Source of the DNA: Cryptomeria japonica
Taxonomy: Eukaryota > Streptophyta > Pinopsida > Cupressales > Cupressaceae
Reading direction: 5' to 3'
Assembly (NCBI RefSeq): GCF_030272615.1
Contig: NC_081409.1
Span: 877,677,594-877,741,593, forward strand
Length of the DNA stretch: 64,000 nt
Shown in pieces: positions 34,501-46,632 of the stretch. A model generated the notes under the pieces. That model did no database searches and was not told the DNA's origin. It saw only the letters and a program-made list of their open reading frames with translations. Both the position numbers and the translations under genes were made by a program. The first letter of the stretch is position 1. Each line of letters starts with the position of its first letter.

Positions 34501-35885
34501 TCACTAAATCCATTGATGAACTTTCTATAGAATTGTGCCAAGTCATGAAAACTTCTTACTTCAATTGTTGTCTTAGGTGTAGGCCAAATTATTATGGCTT
34601 CCAATTTAGAGGTATCCATCTTTAAATCACCTCTTGAGATTACAAACCCAATATATATTAATTCCTGTTTCATAAACTCACATTTCTCCAAATTGATGGT
34701 TAGTTGCTTATGACATAGTTTCCTCAATACAATCTCTATATGTTTAAGATGTTAATCTTTCAACTTGCTAAAAATTAAGATGTCATCTAAGTAAAAAACA
34801 AAAAATTTACCAATATAGCCCTTGAGTAGTTCATTCATGAGTCTCATGAATGTGCTAGGAGTGTTTGTGAGTCCAAATGGCATAACAAGCCATTCATAAA
34901 GTCCTTCTGTGCTCTTGAAGGCTGTCTTCCATTCATCACCCTCCTTGATTCTGATTTGGTGGTAACCACTCTTGAGGTCTATCTTGGTGAAGTATTCAGC
35001 ACCTCCTAAACAATCCATCAAATCTTCAATCCTTGGAATGGGAAACCTATACCTGATTTTAATCCGGTTTATGGCTCTAGAATCAGTGCAAAGTCTCCAA
35101 GTACCTCCCTTCTTTGGGGCCAAAATGGTGGGTACTACAAATGGGCTGATACTCTTTCTAATTAGTCCATTGTCTAAGAGTTCTTTTATTTGCTTGTCTA
35201 CCTCCTTGTTCTGATCCGGTGTCATTTTATAGGTTGCCTTATTGGGCAATGAAGCTTTGGGTATGAAATCAATTTGGTGAATTATGGCACGTTGAGGAGG
35301 CAATGTTGTTGGTGTTCCATCACTGATAATGTACTTAAACTGATTTAGGACCTGCTGCACTTCTTTGGGAATGCATACCTTCTTCTCCTTGATATCTTCT
35401 TTTGGTTTTACCACAATTCCAAACCCCACTCCTTCTCCTTCCTTGAGTGTGTTAATGATTTCCTTCTCACCAACTAGTAGCACATTAGAACCCTTTGATC
35501 TGCCCTGTTCTTGGTCTCCTATGGACTGAATTTTATAGGTGATTCCATCCTTTTGAAAAGTATAGGCATTCTTCTCCCCATGGTGTATTTCTTTTCTCTC
35601 AAACTGCCATGGCCTACTTAGGAGTAGGTGGCAAGCATCCATTGGTAATATGTCACACAAGATTATGTCCTTGTATCCTCCTATAGTGAACTCCACCCAA
35701 GTTTGTTCATTCACAAAAACATGATGCCCCTTGTTGAGCCAAGTAACCCTATAAGGATCACTATGTGGTATTCTTTGTAGGTTGAGCTTATTCACTGCTT
35801 CCTCTGACACTATGTTATCTGTGGAACCTAAATCCACCACCACTCTACATACCTTTCCCATAATCTTGCATTTTATCCTAAACAA
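34501..35885 (-). pseudogene. Chromovirus protease and reverse transcriptase
   Basis: The protease active site near 35820 reads VVDLGSTDNIV, where the family has D-S-G. This Ser-to-Leu change probably inactivates it. RT follows: PPQRAIIHQIDF near 35290, WRLCTDSRAINRI near 35070, YFTKIDLKSGYHQIRI near 34970, MPFGLTNTPSTFMRLMN near 34860 and catalytic YLDD near 34790. A TAA at 34752 interrupts KLKD-HLKHIE. Then GFVISRGDLKMD and the connection block follow. Confidence 0.92.
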
Positions 35886-37103
35886 GAATCTCTTTTGGCT
35901 AGGTTATTCCTCAACTAGTTCTTTAATCAAGACTCTTCTTATCATAAGATTCTCTCCAACCTCTGAATCTAAAATTACTTTTGATGCCTTCATGTTTGCT
36001 TCATCCTCTTGAGCATAATTTACTCCCCTCTCACCTCTTTGGGATGAAGAAGAATTCTCAGAACATCTATAGGTCGGGTGTCCAAGTTGATGGAAATTGT
36101 AGCACTTCATTGTGGCAAAATAGGACCCTCTTTCTGATCCACTAGACCTTCCTCTACTAGAGTTACTATACCCCCTTCCTCTATAGCTTCTCTTGCTATT
36201 GGAATCCCCACTTTTCTCTACCAACTTGGATTCCCCTTGGGATTTTTGGTCTACACTTCTTCCACCAAAACTACCTCTCTGACCTCTGCCTTTGTTGCTT
36301 TGTTATTGTTTCTTTTTGCTCTTCTCTTCCACCTTGAGTGCCAATTTATAGCACTTATGAATGGTACTAGGACATAAAAAACTCAATTCTTCTTGAATAT
36401 TCCATCTCAAGCCATTCAAGTATCTGGCTACTTTGATGATTTTATCTTCCACCACCTTGGATCTTAGACACAACTTCTAAAATTCCTTAGTGTAGCTGCT
36501 CACATCTAAGTCTCTTTGTCTCAAGTTTTGTCTCCTCTTGCACAATGGGATTTCATAATCGTCAGGGATATATGCTTCTTTCACCTTAGCTAGCATTCCT
36601 TTCCAAGTGGCTATTGGGTTCTTACCCTCCTTTTGCCTCTCCTCTTGGATGAATTTCCACCAAGTCAAGGCTGCTCCTCTTAATCTAGATTTGACTACCT
36701 TCACCTTTTGTGCCTCACTGATCCCATCACATTCAAAGTGATTCTCCAATCCTTCAATCCATTCCATGACTACTTTTGGTTCCATTTTTCCATAAAAAAG
36801 TGGCACTCCTTCTAAGGATTTTCCTCCTAAGGCATTTATGGCTCTAAGGAAAGGTTCTTCAGGTAGAATAGGATCTGGTTTAGGTGTGCTATCCTCTTCT
36901 ACAACTTCTTTACCCTTCCCTTCATTGACCTTGATTATCACTTTCTCAGTCTTGTCTTCAACTACATCTAGTTTGCTCTCCAACTGTTGTAAAATTTCCC
37001 CGAGGAGTCTATTCTCTTCCTCTTGATCTTCTACCTTCTTGGCTAATTCTACATTGGTCACCATCCTTAGACTATTTTCTCCTATTGACTCAGTGTTTGA
37101 CAT
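35886..37103 (-). pseudogene. Chromovirus gag
   Basis: I chose the ATG at 37103 (MSNTESIGENS), 24 bases after the primer site. An upstream TTG in frame is not a likely start. A coiled-coil N-terminus leads to the Retrotrans_gag block (VVMEWIEGLENHFECDGI... ALTWWKFIQEE, about 36640-36780). A Ser/Arg/Gly-rich linker and one zinc knuckle follow near 36090-36130 (CYNFHQLGHPTYRC, with Phe in place of the second Cys). Stops at 36477, near 36303 and near 35901 all fit Gln codons. Confidence 0.88.
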
Positions 37104-37126
37104 GAACTGGCTTCTTCCCAAATCTT

Positions 37127-37142
37127 GGTTGCTCTGATACCA
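37127..37142 (-). other. Primer binding site of the chromovirus
   Basis: TGGTATCAGAGCAACC on the minus strand, three bases after the LTR end. This is initiator tRNA-Met type, as usual for plant chromoviruses. Confidence 0.88.
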
Positions 37143-37145
37143 CTA

Positions 37146-38005
37146 TGATGGTGAGGGGTTCTCAAAGAGAGTCTATCCTTACTCAATAGGAAGTTGAGTG
37201 TTGTGTTAGTGGGCTCCTTTCACTCTACATTGGTCTTTCAACAAATCAAAACATTTAAACTCTCTAGGAGTGCTCCCAATCAAATTATGCTCAATGACTA
37301 CTCAGTCATGGTTGAGATTCACAAGGGTAAATCCAACCTCAAACTATAAATCTTCTGACTTATGCTTGTAGGGGTTGTAGCAGGTGTTTTTAAGGTATTT
37401 CCATGTTGATCAACTAGTTTTGCAATTGTTTTTCATTTATTTCTTCATCACTCCTTCCTTCTCCTATTTTCTAGGCCTAGTCACCCTAGAGCCCCAATTA
37501 GCCCTACCTAACTGGTTTTTGTGGAATTACAAAAAAATGTCTTAAAGACTCTAGAAAAATATTTTATGATTCGAGTACCCTTTTGGACGAACTTTAGGAT
37601 TCATTAGGTGGAAAATTCAAGTCCATCCGTAAAGGTACGAAACCCAAAATTGGTATTTTCGAAGGGTTTTGGGACTTAGTTGTCTTCTTCAAAGGGTTTC
37701 ATGTCTTCCCTAGTCTTCCACACCTCCAACCTTCCACATAGGCTCTACCACACCCTACTTACTCATGCCAAACACTTGGCATCTTCAAAACTAATCAACC
37801 CTGCAAGCACATACAACTTTTCAATCATTTTCCTAACCGGGCTATGATTGAGCACGCCTAGGAAATGATGTCAAATAGCCTTTCAATGACCTCCAAACCA
37901 AAACAAAACTTATATGCACTATACAAAGGTTCCATGGCTTGAGTCCCAAGGGTTATGGAGAAAAAATCAAAGGATTTCAAGCTAGAACCATGTTTGGGCT
38001 CTAAA
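37146..38005 (-). repeat. Truncated 5' LTR of the chromovirus
   Basis: Matches 29668-30498 closely, then stops in the middle of the LTR at about 38005, where minisatellite sequence resumes. About 2 kb of U3/R, including the promoter, is missing. The element as it stands has no LTR promoter upstream of gag. Confidence 0.8.
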
Positions 38006-38007
38006 AA

Positions 38008-38150
38008 CAAGACCTCGAGACTACGAGATTCTGGGATCTTGACCAAAACAAGAAACAAAAGCCTACCTCAGGACTCTGGGGTTCCGGGGTAGGAATTCAA
38101 ATCAGACAAAGAACACCTTGGAACTCCGGGGTTCTGGGGTGTTAAGGCAA
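38008..38150 (+). repeat. GC-rich minisatellite, right part
   Basis: About three units with 'ggactctggggttccggggt' and 'ggaactccggggttctgggg', continuing the array at 29425-29667. Confidence 0.75.
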
Positions 38151-38667
38151 AAACTAAGAAAAACAAAACTACAAAACGAAAAGAAAGGGGACCCATATTT
38201 TTAAGACAAGGAAACTAATGGCTAGGTATGTAGGGCATAACATCTAGAATTTTTCAATAGATTTTGTTGACTCAATAGTGCGATCCATAATATTGTACAT
38301 GCATGGGTATAATTTCATTGGGATTTTTCCATTTTTATTAACATTTTCTCTTATGTCTACTGATTTTGAGGCATGAGTCTCTTTTGTTAGCTAGTTGATT
38401 CTTTTGCATAGTAGTAGCCTATCTTAAATTATTTGGGTGATTGTATGTTTTTCATTGGATAGATTTATTCTTGGGAGATTGAATCAATTATTCAATTATT
38501 TTATTTTGATAGATCTAAATGGTACTATCCTTTATAAGAATTTGACTTCTATAGCCTTCTCAAACGATTCCAACGAACTACTTGTGAAGGTTCATTTTTT
38601 GTCATGATGTATAATTTTTTGATTTTTTTTTGGGCAAAGTGGCATATTTATAAGCATGTTTGTCATT
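38151..38667. other. No gene seen
   Basis: AT-rich sequence. I see no coding frame, LTR end or repeat in it. Confidence 0.5.
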
Positions 38668-39096
38668 TGTGTTTTCTAGGGTAGTATTTTTATTATGGCT
38701 TATTTTTCTACAATCAAGCCCTACTTGATAATATTCTTTTTTTTGCCTCCTTTTTGAGTGGTGAATTCTTCATTACATTACATATCATTTTATTTTGATA
38801 GTGTTTTGAAGGGTGTAGTGTTGTACTCCTTAATTGTGAGCCTAATTTCACACTCTTTTTAGCACTTTCTTTTGTTTCCATTCCGCTAGACAATTTTAGG
38901 GCCATTTATAGCCTTGAATTTAACTCCCAACTCATAGAGATGTGTCCTATCCTATTTCAAATTTCAATTTTCTTATTGTGCATTTAATTTTCATCAAAAC
39001 CAAAACTTAAGATCAAATCTAATATCAAAGGCCTAAAATATTGCATCTTAGTATTAGAGAACCTATTTTGGTGGGATTATTCCTTAATTAGCTCAC
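38668..39096 (+). repeat. Duplicated segment, copy 1
   Basis: From TGTGTTTTCTAGGGTAGTAT to TTAGCTCAC. Matches 39421-39858 with scattered substitutions and small indels, at an offset of about 753 bp. Confidence 0.88.
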
Positions 39097-39420
39097 TCAG
39101 ATCCTATAAAATGGTTAATTACCTTTCTTTTTATTGATAGAATAAAAAATGGATTTACAACTATTGTTACTTATGTTGACAAAGGATTGAAACATAAATA
39201 TATTTATTTCTCTTCCAACTCTTTCCTCCAAGTGTGCTATAGCCCCAAGGGTTCAATGATTCTTTTCTATCAACTACAGCCCTTCATCCACTACCCCCAT
39301 GAGGATGATCCAAATCATTCACAACTACTCATTTTACTTCCAAACATTTATCCAACCAACATTTTGACCCAAATTTACTTAAATTTTTATTTTCCATTTA
39401 ACATTGCCTACTTGTCCAAT
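39097..39420. other. Spacer between duplicated segments
   Basis: AT-rich, no domain. The 81-codon plus-strand ORF here has no recognisable motif. Confidence 0.45.
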
Positions 39421-39858
39421 TGTGTTTTCTAGGGTAGTATTTTTAGCATGTCCATTTTTTTCTCCAATCAACCCTTACTTGACAACATTATTTTGTTTTG
39501 CCTCATTTTTAAGTGGCTGATTCTTCATTACATTGGATGTCATTTTATTTTGATAATGTTTTGAAGGGTGCAATGTTGTAAATTGTACTCCTTAATTGTG
39601 AGCTTAATTTCATACTCTTCTTAGAACTTACTTTTGTTTCCATTCTCCTAGACAATTTTTGGGCCATTTGTAACCTTGAATTTAACCCCCAACTCATTGA
39701 GAGGTGTTCTATCCTATCTCAAATTTCAATTGCTTTATTTCACATTTAATCATCATCAAAACCAAAAATTAAGACCAAATCTAATATCAGAGGCCTAAAA
39801 TCATGCATCTTGCTTTCAGAGAGCCTATTTTGGTGGGAGTATATCTTAATTAGCTCAC
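39421..39858 (+). repeat. Duplicated segment, copy 2
   Basis: Partner of 38668-39096, ending at the insertion point of the solo Copia LTR. Confidence 0.88.
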
Positions 39859-39860
39859 AT
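39856..39860 (+). repeat. TSD CACAT, left copy
   Basis: Directly precedes the solo LTR. Identical to 53971-53975. Confidence 0.85.
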
Positions 39861-41116
39861 TGTTGGAATTACATGAAGATCGCATTGAAGAAGCATAGTA
39901 TTGTCATTTATGTCAATAGAAACTGGTAATGAAGCAGTAAAGCAACCGATAATGATGCAGTGAAGTTCAACCAGTAACCCTAACCAGTTGAGAAGCAGAA
40001 CCCTAACCGATGAAGCTTGGTGATCGGTTGTGATGATTTATGACCGAATGATGATCGGTGATGAAGATGCCATGTAAACATGTTGCACGTGATGAGTTTT
40101 GAAAAGGTTTTGGTGTGTAAAGATAACCGTTTATCTTAGGAATGATCAAATCCATAGTATGAAGTGACAAAACACGTGATGTGTTACAAGATTCAAAGTG
40201 CGATGATCCAAGAGTGGTTGTAGATGCCTAGAAGAATGTAAAGTTGAATGCATGTAATCTAATGGTCAAGATTGAACCAATGTGTTTGTAATCTCTATGA
40301 GAATTTTAGGGTTTGTGTTGTGTTACTGACCTAATGTATTTGTTTTTAAGGTCAATGGATTGATTGTAAGAGTGGTTGGCTAATTTGGTTAAGTGTGAAA
40401 GTAATTGTTATCGAACTAGGAGTTGTGTCTGTAGAATGATGTGAAGGTAGATAGGAGCAGTAAAGGATCTGATTCAGCAAGAAAGTGCTATTTCGAGATC
40501 AGTCAAAGAAATTGTTGTTCTCTAACCATTATAACAATAAAATCCCTTAACTGAGTAAGCTCTAATAGGCTTGTTGTTGAAATCCTCTAACCAGGTGATC
40601 CATTAGCTTGGATTTTAAATCCTCCATTAAGGTTACCTTTAACAGGGTATTTGTAGTCAATCCCTTAACCGGGTGGTCCTTAACCAGATATGTTCCTAAC
40701 AGAACATTCTTTTATAAGCTTCTAACAAGGCTTGACTCCTAACATAGAGAACTTCAAAAGAGTTCAAAATACTTTTGGGTATTCATCCCCACTGTGGTTT
40801 TTCCCATTTGGGTTTCCATGTGAAAAATCATTGTGTCAAGTGGTGAATGATTTTGTGGATGTGTTTTTGGTATGGTTGATATGAATGATTGGTAAATCTG
40901 CATAAATATATTTGAATGATTGGAAACGATCTGAAACATGTTATCATTGGTATTGGTGATGTGGTTTACGATTTTGGTAAAAGCATATGTAAGTTATAGA
41001 TCTGTTGCATTATATCACTAAAGTATTAGGTCAACCAGTAAGGTTTGACAGTGTTGCTATAGTTTTATTAAAGTGTCTAAACCGGTAAACTTTGTGAGTT
41101 GTTTTTGAGTTGGTAA
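39861..41116 (+). repeat. Solo Copia LTR, first part
   Basis: Starts TGTTGGAATTAC and passes the same landmarks as the Copia-1 LTR (repeated 'ttaaccgggt' phrases, CACTGTGGTTTTTCCC near 40790). It is interrupted at GGTAA by Tat-B and continues at 53876-53970. Joined length is about 1,351 bp. No Copia coding sequence accompanies it. Confidence 0.87.
41112..41116 (+). repeat. TSD GGTAA, left copy (Tat-B)
   Basis: Five bases before the Tat-B LTR. Identical to 53871-53875. Confidence 0.92.
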
Positions 41117-41894
41117 TGTAGACACCTAAAATTGTCTTGTCTAATTAAATAAATATCTTTATTTATTTAATTATTTTAGCCTAATTCTTCTATTAATTAA
41201 ATAAATTTTTATTTATTTAATTAATTCATTTATCCTCTTCTAGCCTTATTTCTGATTTAAATAAATACTTTTATTTATTTAAATTATTTGTTTCCTAAAT
41301 TAAATAAATATCTTATTTATTTAATTGATCCTACTTCCTCTATTAATTAAATAAATATTTATTTATTTAATTAATTCATTAGCCTTTTCTACCCATGACA
41401 CATGTCATTCATCTCTTAATTCATACACTACCTACCCTCTCATTATTTTCTTATTTCTTCTACCTACCCTCTAATCTTAGCCGACCATTTATCTTTTACA
41501 CCTCTTAATCTTATCTCTCCATTTCTTATGGTGTCTTCTATATAAGGAGCCACTTCCTTCATTATCAACCCTAACTCCTGGACTACTTTACGCTTTTGAA
41601 CATTCATATACGATCAAGCCTACTTGCAACCACATTTCCGTTCTTTGTTGAGCTCTTGTGCACACATAAAATCTGAGAGAAACTATATCAAGCAAGATCA
41701 ATGGAGATAGGAAGAATAGAGATCCAAACCCTATTGGACATGTGATGATATAATCTTTGTGATTTCATTTGATTTTCATTGTCTTAGGTAATCTTCATAT
41801 GTTATGGTGGATCTTTGTTGTTGTTAGACTAGGGTTTTGTGGTTAAATTCATTTAGTCTTTCAATATTGTTGTTATCCATTTTCACCATATACA
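41117..41894 (+). repeat. 5' LTR of Tat-B
   Basis: TGTAGACACC...ATATACA. U3 holds five AT palindromes (41142-41375) and a TATA box at 41539-41545. I count about 28 differences from the 3' LTR (about 3.6%). Confidence 0.93.
41539..41545 (+). promoter_or_regulatory. TATA box in Tat-B 5' LTR
   Basis: TATATAA in TTCTATATAAGGAG. Conserved in the 3' LTR at 53515-53521. Confidence 0.7.
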
Positions 41895-41895
41895 T

Positions 41896-41915
41896 TTTGG
41901 CACGCCCGGTGGGAC
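41896..41915 (+). other. Probable primer binding site of Tat-B
   Basis: TTTGGCACGCCCGGTGGGAC follows the LTR end. Its place and form fit Gypsy primer sites. I do not assign the tRNA. Confidence 0.65.
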
Positions 41916-44070
41916 TCTTGTCCTTTTTGCATTTAACATCTTTTATTGCAGATTTTGTGTTTTTGAAGTTGTAGATCTGACATTTCGACATTTTTTCGCG
42001 TTTGCGCATTTTGAGATCGAGTTTTTAATTTTCTATCACGTCTGTGATATCTGGAGTCGCATCTGCATCATGGACACTAGTTTTATTTTTTTTGCAGATT
42101 GCAAGCCACGTTTCTGTTCCAAAATCGCATCTATGAAGCCTTCAGACGTGTCTGTGTCAGATCTAGGTGTGTTTACATTCTTCTGTAGTGTTTGTGTTAG
42201 GTGAAATCGCATATGTGTTTCAGCTTTTGCATTTCGGTTTGTTATCCAGTTTTGGGGATTTTTATTTTGTCATTCGGATTTTAGATCTGGTTTATATTGA
42301 GCTAACATCTTCAGATCTAGCTAACAAATTGGTGCAGTTTGTCTTCAAAGCAAAATCATTTTGTCGAAGGCCCCTATTTCATAAAGTCTTTTTGATCTAA
42401 AATTTACTTAACTTGTGTGCTTGTTGGAAGGGATGATCATTTGAAACAATCCAAACTATTAACAAATCTTTGTTGCAGGACCTTGACAAGGATTTTTTCT
42501 TTTGATCTTTATTGTGAGCCTTGTTTTCATAGATTATCAAACACTTCAATTGGTGCACTAAAATTGAACAAGTGTCTTTTGTGTCTTGAGCAATAGGCTC
42601 TTTTTGTTTAATCTTTAGAGGGCTTGTCTCCCCATGTGGTCATTAGGACCACTAGTGAGGAGAGAATGACCCAAGTGGTAGCGAGGAAAAACCATCCTCT
42701 TTCGAACCACTATAAACAACTGCATCCATGGTGAAAACTATGGATAACGTGTGCTGATTAGTTCATACCGACACTATGTCTCCCCATAAACCTGTTTGAT
42801 CAAATTTATTTGATCAGTTGTAGGGCGCAACCCCTACCGGCTGGGAGCCTTCTATATTTACAGAGCTAAAAGTGCCGCATGTATGGCCACATGAGTAGAT
42901 GCCCTTACTAGCACCTTTTTGTTTTAGAAGCTAAAATCCTTCTAGTTGTTGGGTCAGGAGGTCGGACCTCTAGAGCAACCCACACACATACGGTTCTTAG
43001 TAGAGATACAAAGTTTGCCACAGGCAGTTTTTGTGGGACTGATGCTTGGTTGCCTTGGATAAGTGAGTACCGAGGGTGGAGCTAGTGGGGTCAAGCATCT
43101 AAGTATCTGCTCTGAATAGTGTAGCCTTGAGGGAAACCCCATGTGGGATCAACAACTATTGTCTTGACCAGCCATAAGAATTGTGCTTGTCTTATTTTGA
43201 ACAATCAAACATTCAAGACCAAACATCAAAACATTGTGTCTTTTGTGTCTTCAAGTGTATGCAAAACATTTTACATCAAACAATACACTTTTCTTTGAGT
43301 CATTTTGAGTCTAAACATTTGAAAACATTGAGTCTTCATCAACATTGTGTCCTCTTGTCACAAAAAATAGTCAAAAATTCAGATTGGGTCACAACAAACA
43401 ACTTCACGAATTGGAAAAATTGCACTCAGTTTTCAGAAATGCATTTGTGTCTAACAAAATCACGTCTGTGAAGGGCAGAAATGCGTCTATTCTCTCTTGA
43501 GCAACATTGCATTTACAAAATCTTAGAAACGTGTGTGTGTTTGACAGAACCACGTCTATGTCATTTAAGCGCATCTGTGTTCAAAATTGGAAAACTTTAC
43601 AGCCCAATAAACAAGAACAATCAGTTTCATACTTATTGAGCTTCCTAGGTTATCTCTCTGAGTTTTCATCTAGCATTCAGCCTATTTCTAGGTCTCACAA
43701 AGTCCATCATTGCTTTACACCTTACATTACATTCACATTTGTCTAAACTTGAGTCAAAAGGTCACTTGCTTGTCCTCATCATACTTTGTCAACACACTAC
43801 ATACAACAACATTTTGCTAAGTGGTCCCTCATCAAGGTCTATCACCTTTGGGTCTCATTTGGTCTTACTTAGAATCAAGGTTATCTTACCTCATCAAGAG
43901 AAACTATCATCTCTTTGGAAGTCACACCTACTCTACTACATACATACTTGGTCTTACACTTTGGACATTGAAAGTAAACTTCAGATTCATTTACATTCCA
44001 TCCAATTCTTGGTCTTCCATACTCTTTCCATTTTCATCTAGTCTCACACATCTTGGTCAAGACCTAGTTC
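41916..44070 (+). other. Long leader of Tat-B
   Basis: About 2.15 kb without coding signal. Two parts (41990-42160 and 43430-43575) repeat phrases like 'cacgtctgtg', 'gcgtctat' and 'gcatctgtg'. The short ORFs here show no domain. Confidence 0.6.
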
Positions 44071-46632
44071 ATGGTTGAAACCTGTTCCCAAAAATCTAGG
44101 AGAGAAGCTAAAGAGGCTCAAGAGTCTGCAAACATGAGTGCCTATGAGTATGACCATAATGTCTTTTTCAATTCTGATCATACTACATTACCTGACATGG
44201 ATGCCTATAGAAACATTCCAAATGTTTAGAACATGGACACTATAAACAACAATGATACACACAATGACAATATGGACAACATTTCAGAACATTCAGCAGA
44301 AGTGAAAGACTCCATTATGGATCCCCTTTTTAATCGATTGGTTGAGGAAATAATGAGGAGAGATAGAAAATATTTCTTACAAATGATGGCACAAAGTGGC
44401 GCCAAGATCCCTCATGATTTTGACATGTCTCAAATAATGGAAAATAGACCTTTGCAACAACCTCACCTCAACATGGATCAAAGGAGGCCTAATAGTGGAG
44501 GCAATAGAGGACCACATCTTGTGCCTGAATCACCATCATCTTTGTTTCAAAAACTTGAGGTCCCATACACACATGGTCAAGTATATGATACTCACCTTCG
44601 CAGACCATTATGGAAGTCTTATGTAGAAAAATATACTGAATCACATACCAATGCTAAGGATCAACCACCAAAGCAATTGGATATCCAAAGGCATGATCAA
44701 AATTTTGACACAAGAAAACCCCGTGTCAAATTTGGGGGCAACACAATAGAACAAACTCATGACATTCCTATAGAGTATGGTATACATGGACAAAGAAAAT
44801 ATTCCATTCCCCATCATGACTCTATACCAAGTGGTCCTTATATGCAACATCATTATAGACCTCCTCCATATGAACATGTGTATGATCAATACCATCCATA
44901 TATGCAACATGCTCCTCCTCCACCCGATGGTTCAGGCATGGGGTATGGTCCAAGAAGTCAGTCTGCACCTAAGAACAATTTAGAACAGAAAATTAAGGAC
45001 TTACAAAAGAAAATGGAGGACATAAATACACCAAATCCAACTTACAAAATGAGAGACATATGTCCCTATCCATTTGACAAAAGCATTTCAATGCCTCCAT
45101 TTCCTACACACTTTGTGACATCTAATTTTGATAAGTACAGAGGAAAAGGGGATCCTAAGGCACATATAAGACAATGTTTTACAACTTGCATTGAGGTAGT
45201 AGCTGAAGAGACATATTTGACGAAATTATTCCCATAGAGCTTAGGTGATCAAGCTATAGAATGGTTTTCCCAACTCCCACCTGGAATTAAGTCATGGGGT
45301 GACTTAGCAGAGGCATTTATCCAACATTTATCATACAACATAGAGATAGACATATCAGTCACCACTTTGTGCAACACCAAGCAAAAGGATGGAGAATATT
45401 TTTCATCATTTTTACAAAGATGGAGAAATCTAGCCAGCAGATGCTCTTGTGAAATTCCACAAAAACAAATGGTAGAGATGTTCACCCAAAATGTCCACAG
45501 AGAAATTTGTTATGACCTGAGAAAATCTTGCTTGTCCACTTTCAAGGACGTCATTGAAAAAGGCTTAGCAATAGAAAAGGTCCGAATTGAGCAAGGCATC
45601 ATCAAAATATTCAAAGAAAACAAAGAGGACTATAAAGGAAAAGGCAAGCCAAGATTTTGGAATAAAAACAAGAACACAGTCAATGATGGTGTTGTGGATG
45701 CTAATACAGTATGACCCAAAATTATTTTTTCTAGATCAAGCTCTACAAACAACCAAGTGAATACTCAAACAACTTCAAAGTCACGAAGGAAATACAACCC
45801 ATTGGGAGAACCACTTGAATCATCTTTTAAGAAGCTAGTGGCAAACAAAATAATAACAATCCCAGTTCTGCCTCCATATGAGCCAAAGGTCAAACCAAAT
45901 TGGTGGAATGATGATGAATATTGTGAATTTCATAAAAGCAAGGGACATAAAATATGAAACTGTCATCGACTGAAGAACATCATACAAGATCTCATTGATA
46001 GAGGTGACATTGAGATTGAAGGACACTCATCCAATCAAGAACATGAAATGTTTAAAGAACCATTCCCAAAACATGACAAGGGAAAAGCTAAAGCCACAGA
46101 TGAGAAGACCAACTATACCAGAGCATCCTATAACTATGATTCAACTATCAATCACATTTAGATGGACAATTATGTCTCTACCATTATCATCAAGGACAAA
46201 ATGCCTGGGAATTCTACCCAAAGACCCAAGATTGTCCTAAAAGGAATTGGATCTTCTTCTGAACCAACCTCTGAATGTAATGTCATAACTCATTGAGGTA
46301 AATTCACCTTGCAAGGTGCTCTAGCTAAACAAAATGCTTCCTCATCAACCAAACCTGAGTATGACCATGTAGAACAGTTAGGGAAGAAACCCACGCTTAT
46401 CTCCATCCTTGAGATTTTACACATATCCCCTACACATAAATTCATTCTTGACAAAACTTTGAGAGACACTTCCGTCCCCACTGATCTGAATGTGGACCAG
46501 TTTCAAGCCATGGTGGGACACCTTTCCATTCCACACTCCCTTACATTCACAAAAGCTGACGACGCCTTCATGAGCCAACCACATAATGCACCTTTACACA
46601 TTGAATCCTTCCTACACAAACATCAAATAAAA
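44071..46632 (+). pseudogene. Tat-B gag
   Basis: The start is the ATG at 44071 (MVETCSQKSRREAKEAQES). It is in the same frame as the long downstream pieces, across a TAG at 44227. A Pro/His/Tyr/Met-rich N-terminal half leads to the Retrotrans_gag block at about 45060-45620 (FDKYRGKGDPKAHIRQ, WFSQLPPGIKSWGDLAEAF, KQKDGEYFSSFLQRW). A Cys/His cluster follows near 45920 (YCEFHKSKGHKI, stop, NCHRLKN). Stops at 44227, 45235, 45712, 45955, 46159 and 46294 all fit lost Gln or Arg codons, and no frameshift is seen. It supplies the particle protein and packages RNA in the family. Confidence 0.88.

Larger units (their letters stand above)
29668..38007 (-). mobile_element. Chromovirus (chromodomain Ty3/Gypsy), minus strand
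   Basis: On the minus strand it carries an initiator-Met primer site (37127-37142), then gag, protease, RT, RNase H, integrase and chromodomain in one frame, then a purine tract and LTR. LTR sequence is repeated at both ends (29668-30498 matches 37146-38005). Only the left LTR is complete, at about 2.8 kb. The element lies inside a minisatellite. No TSD is visible because the right LTR is truncated. Confidence 0.9.
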
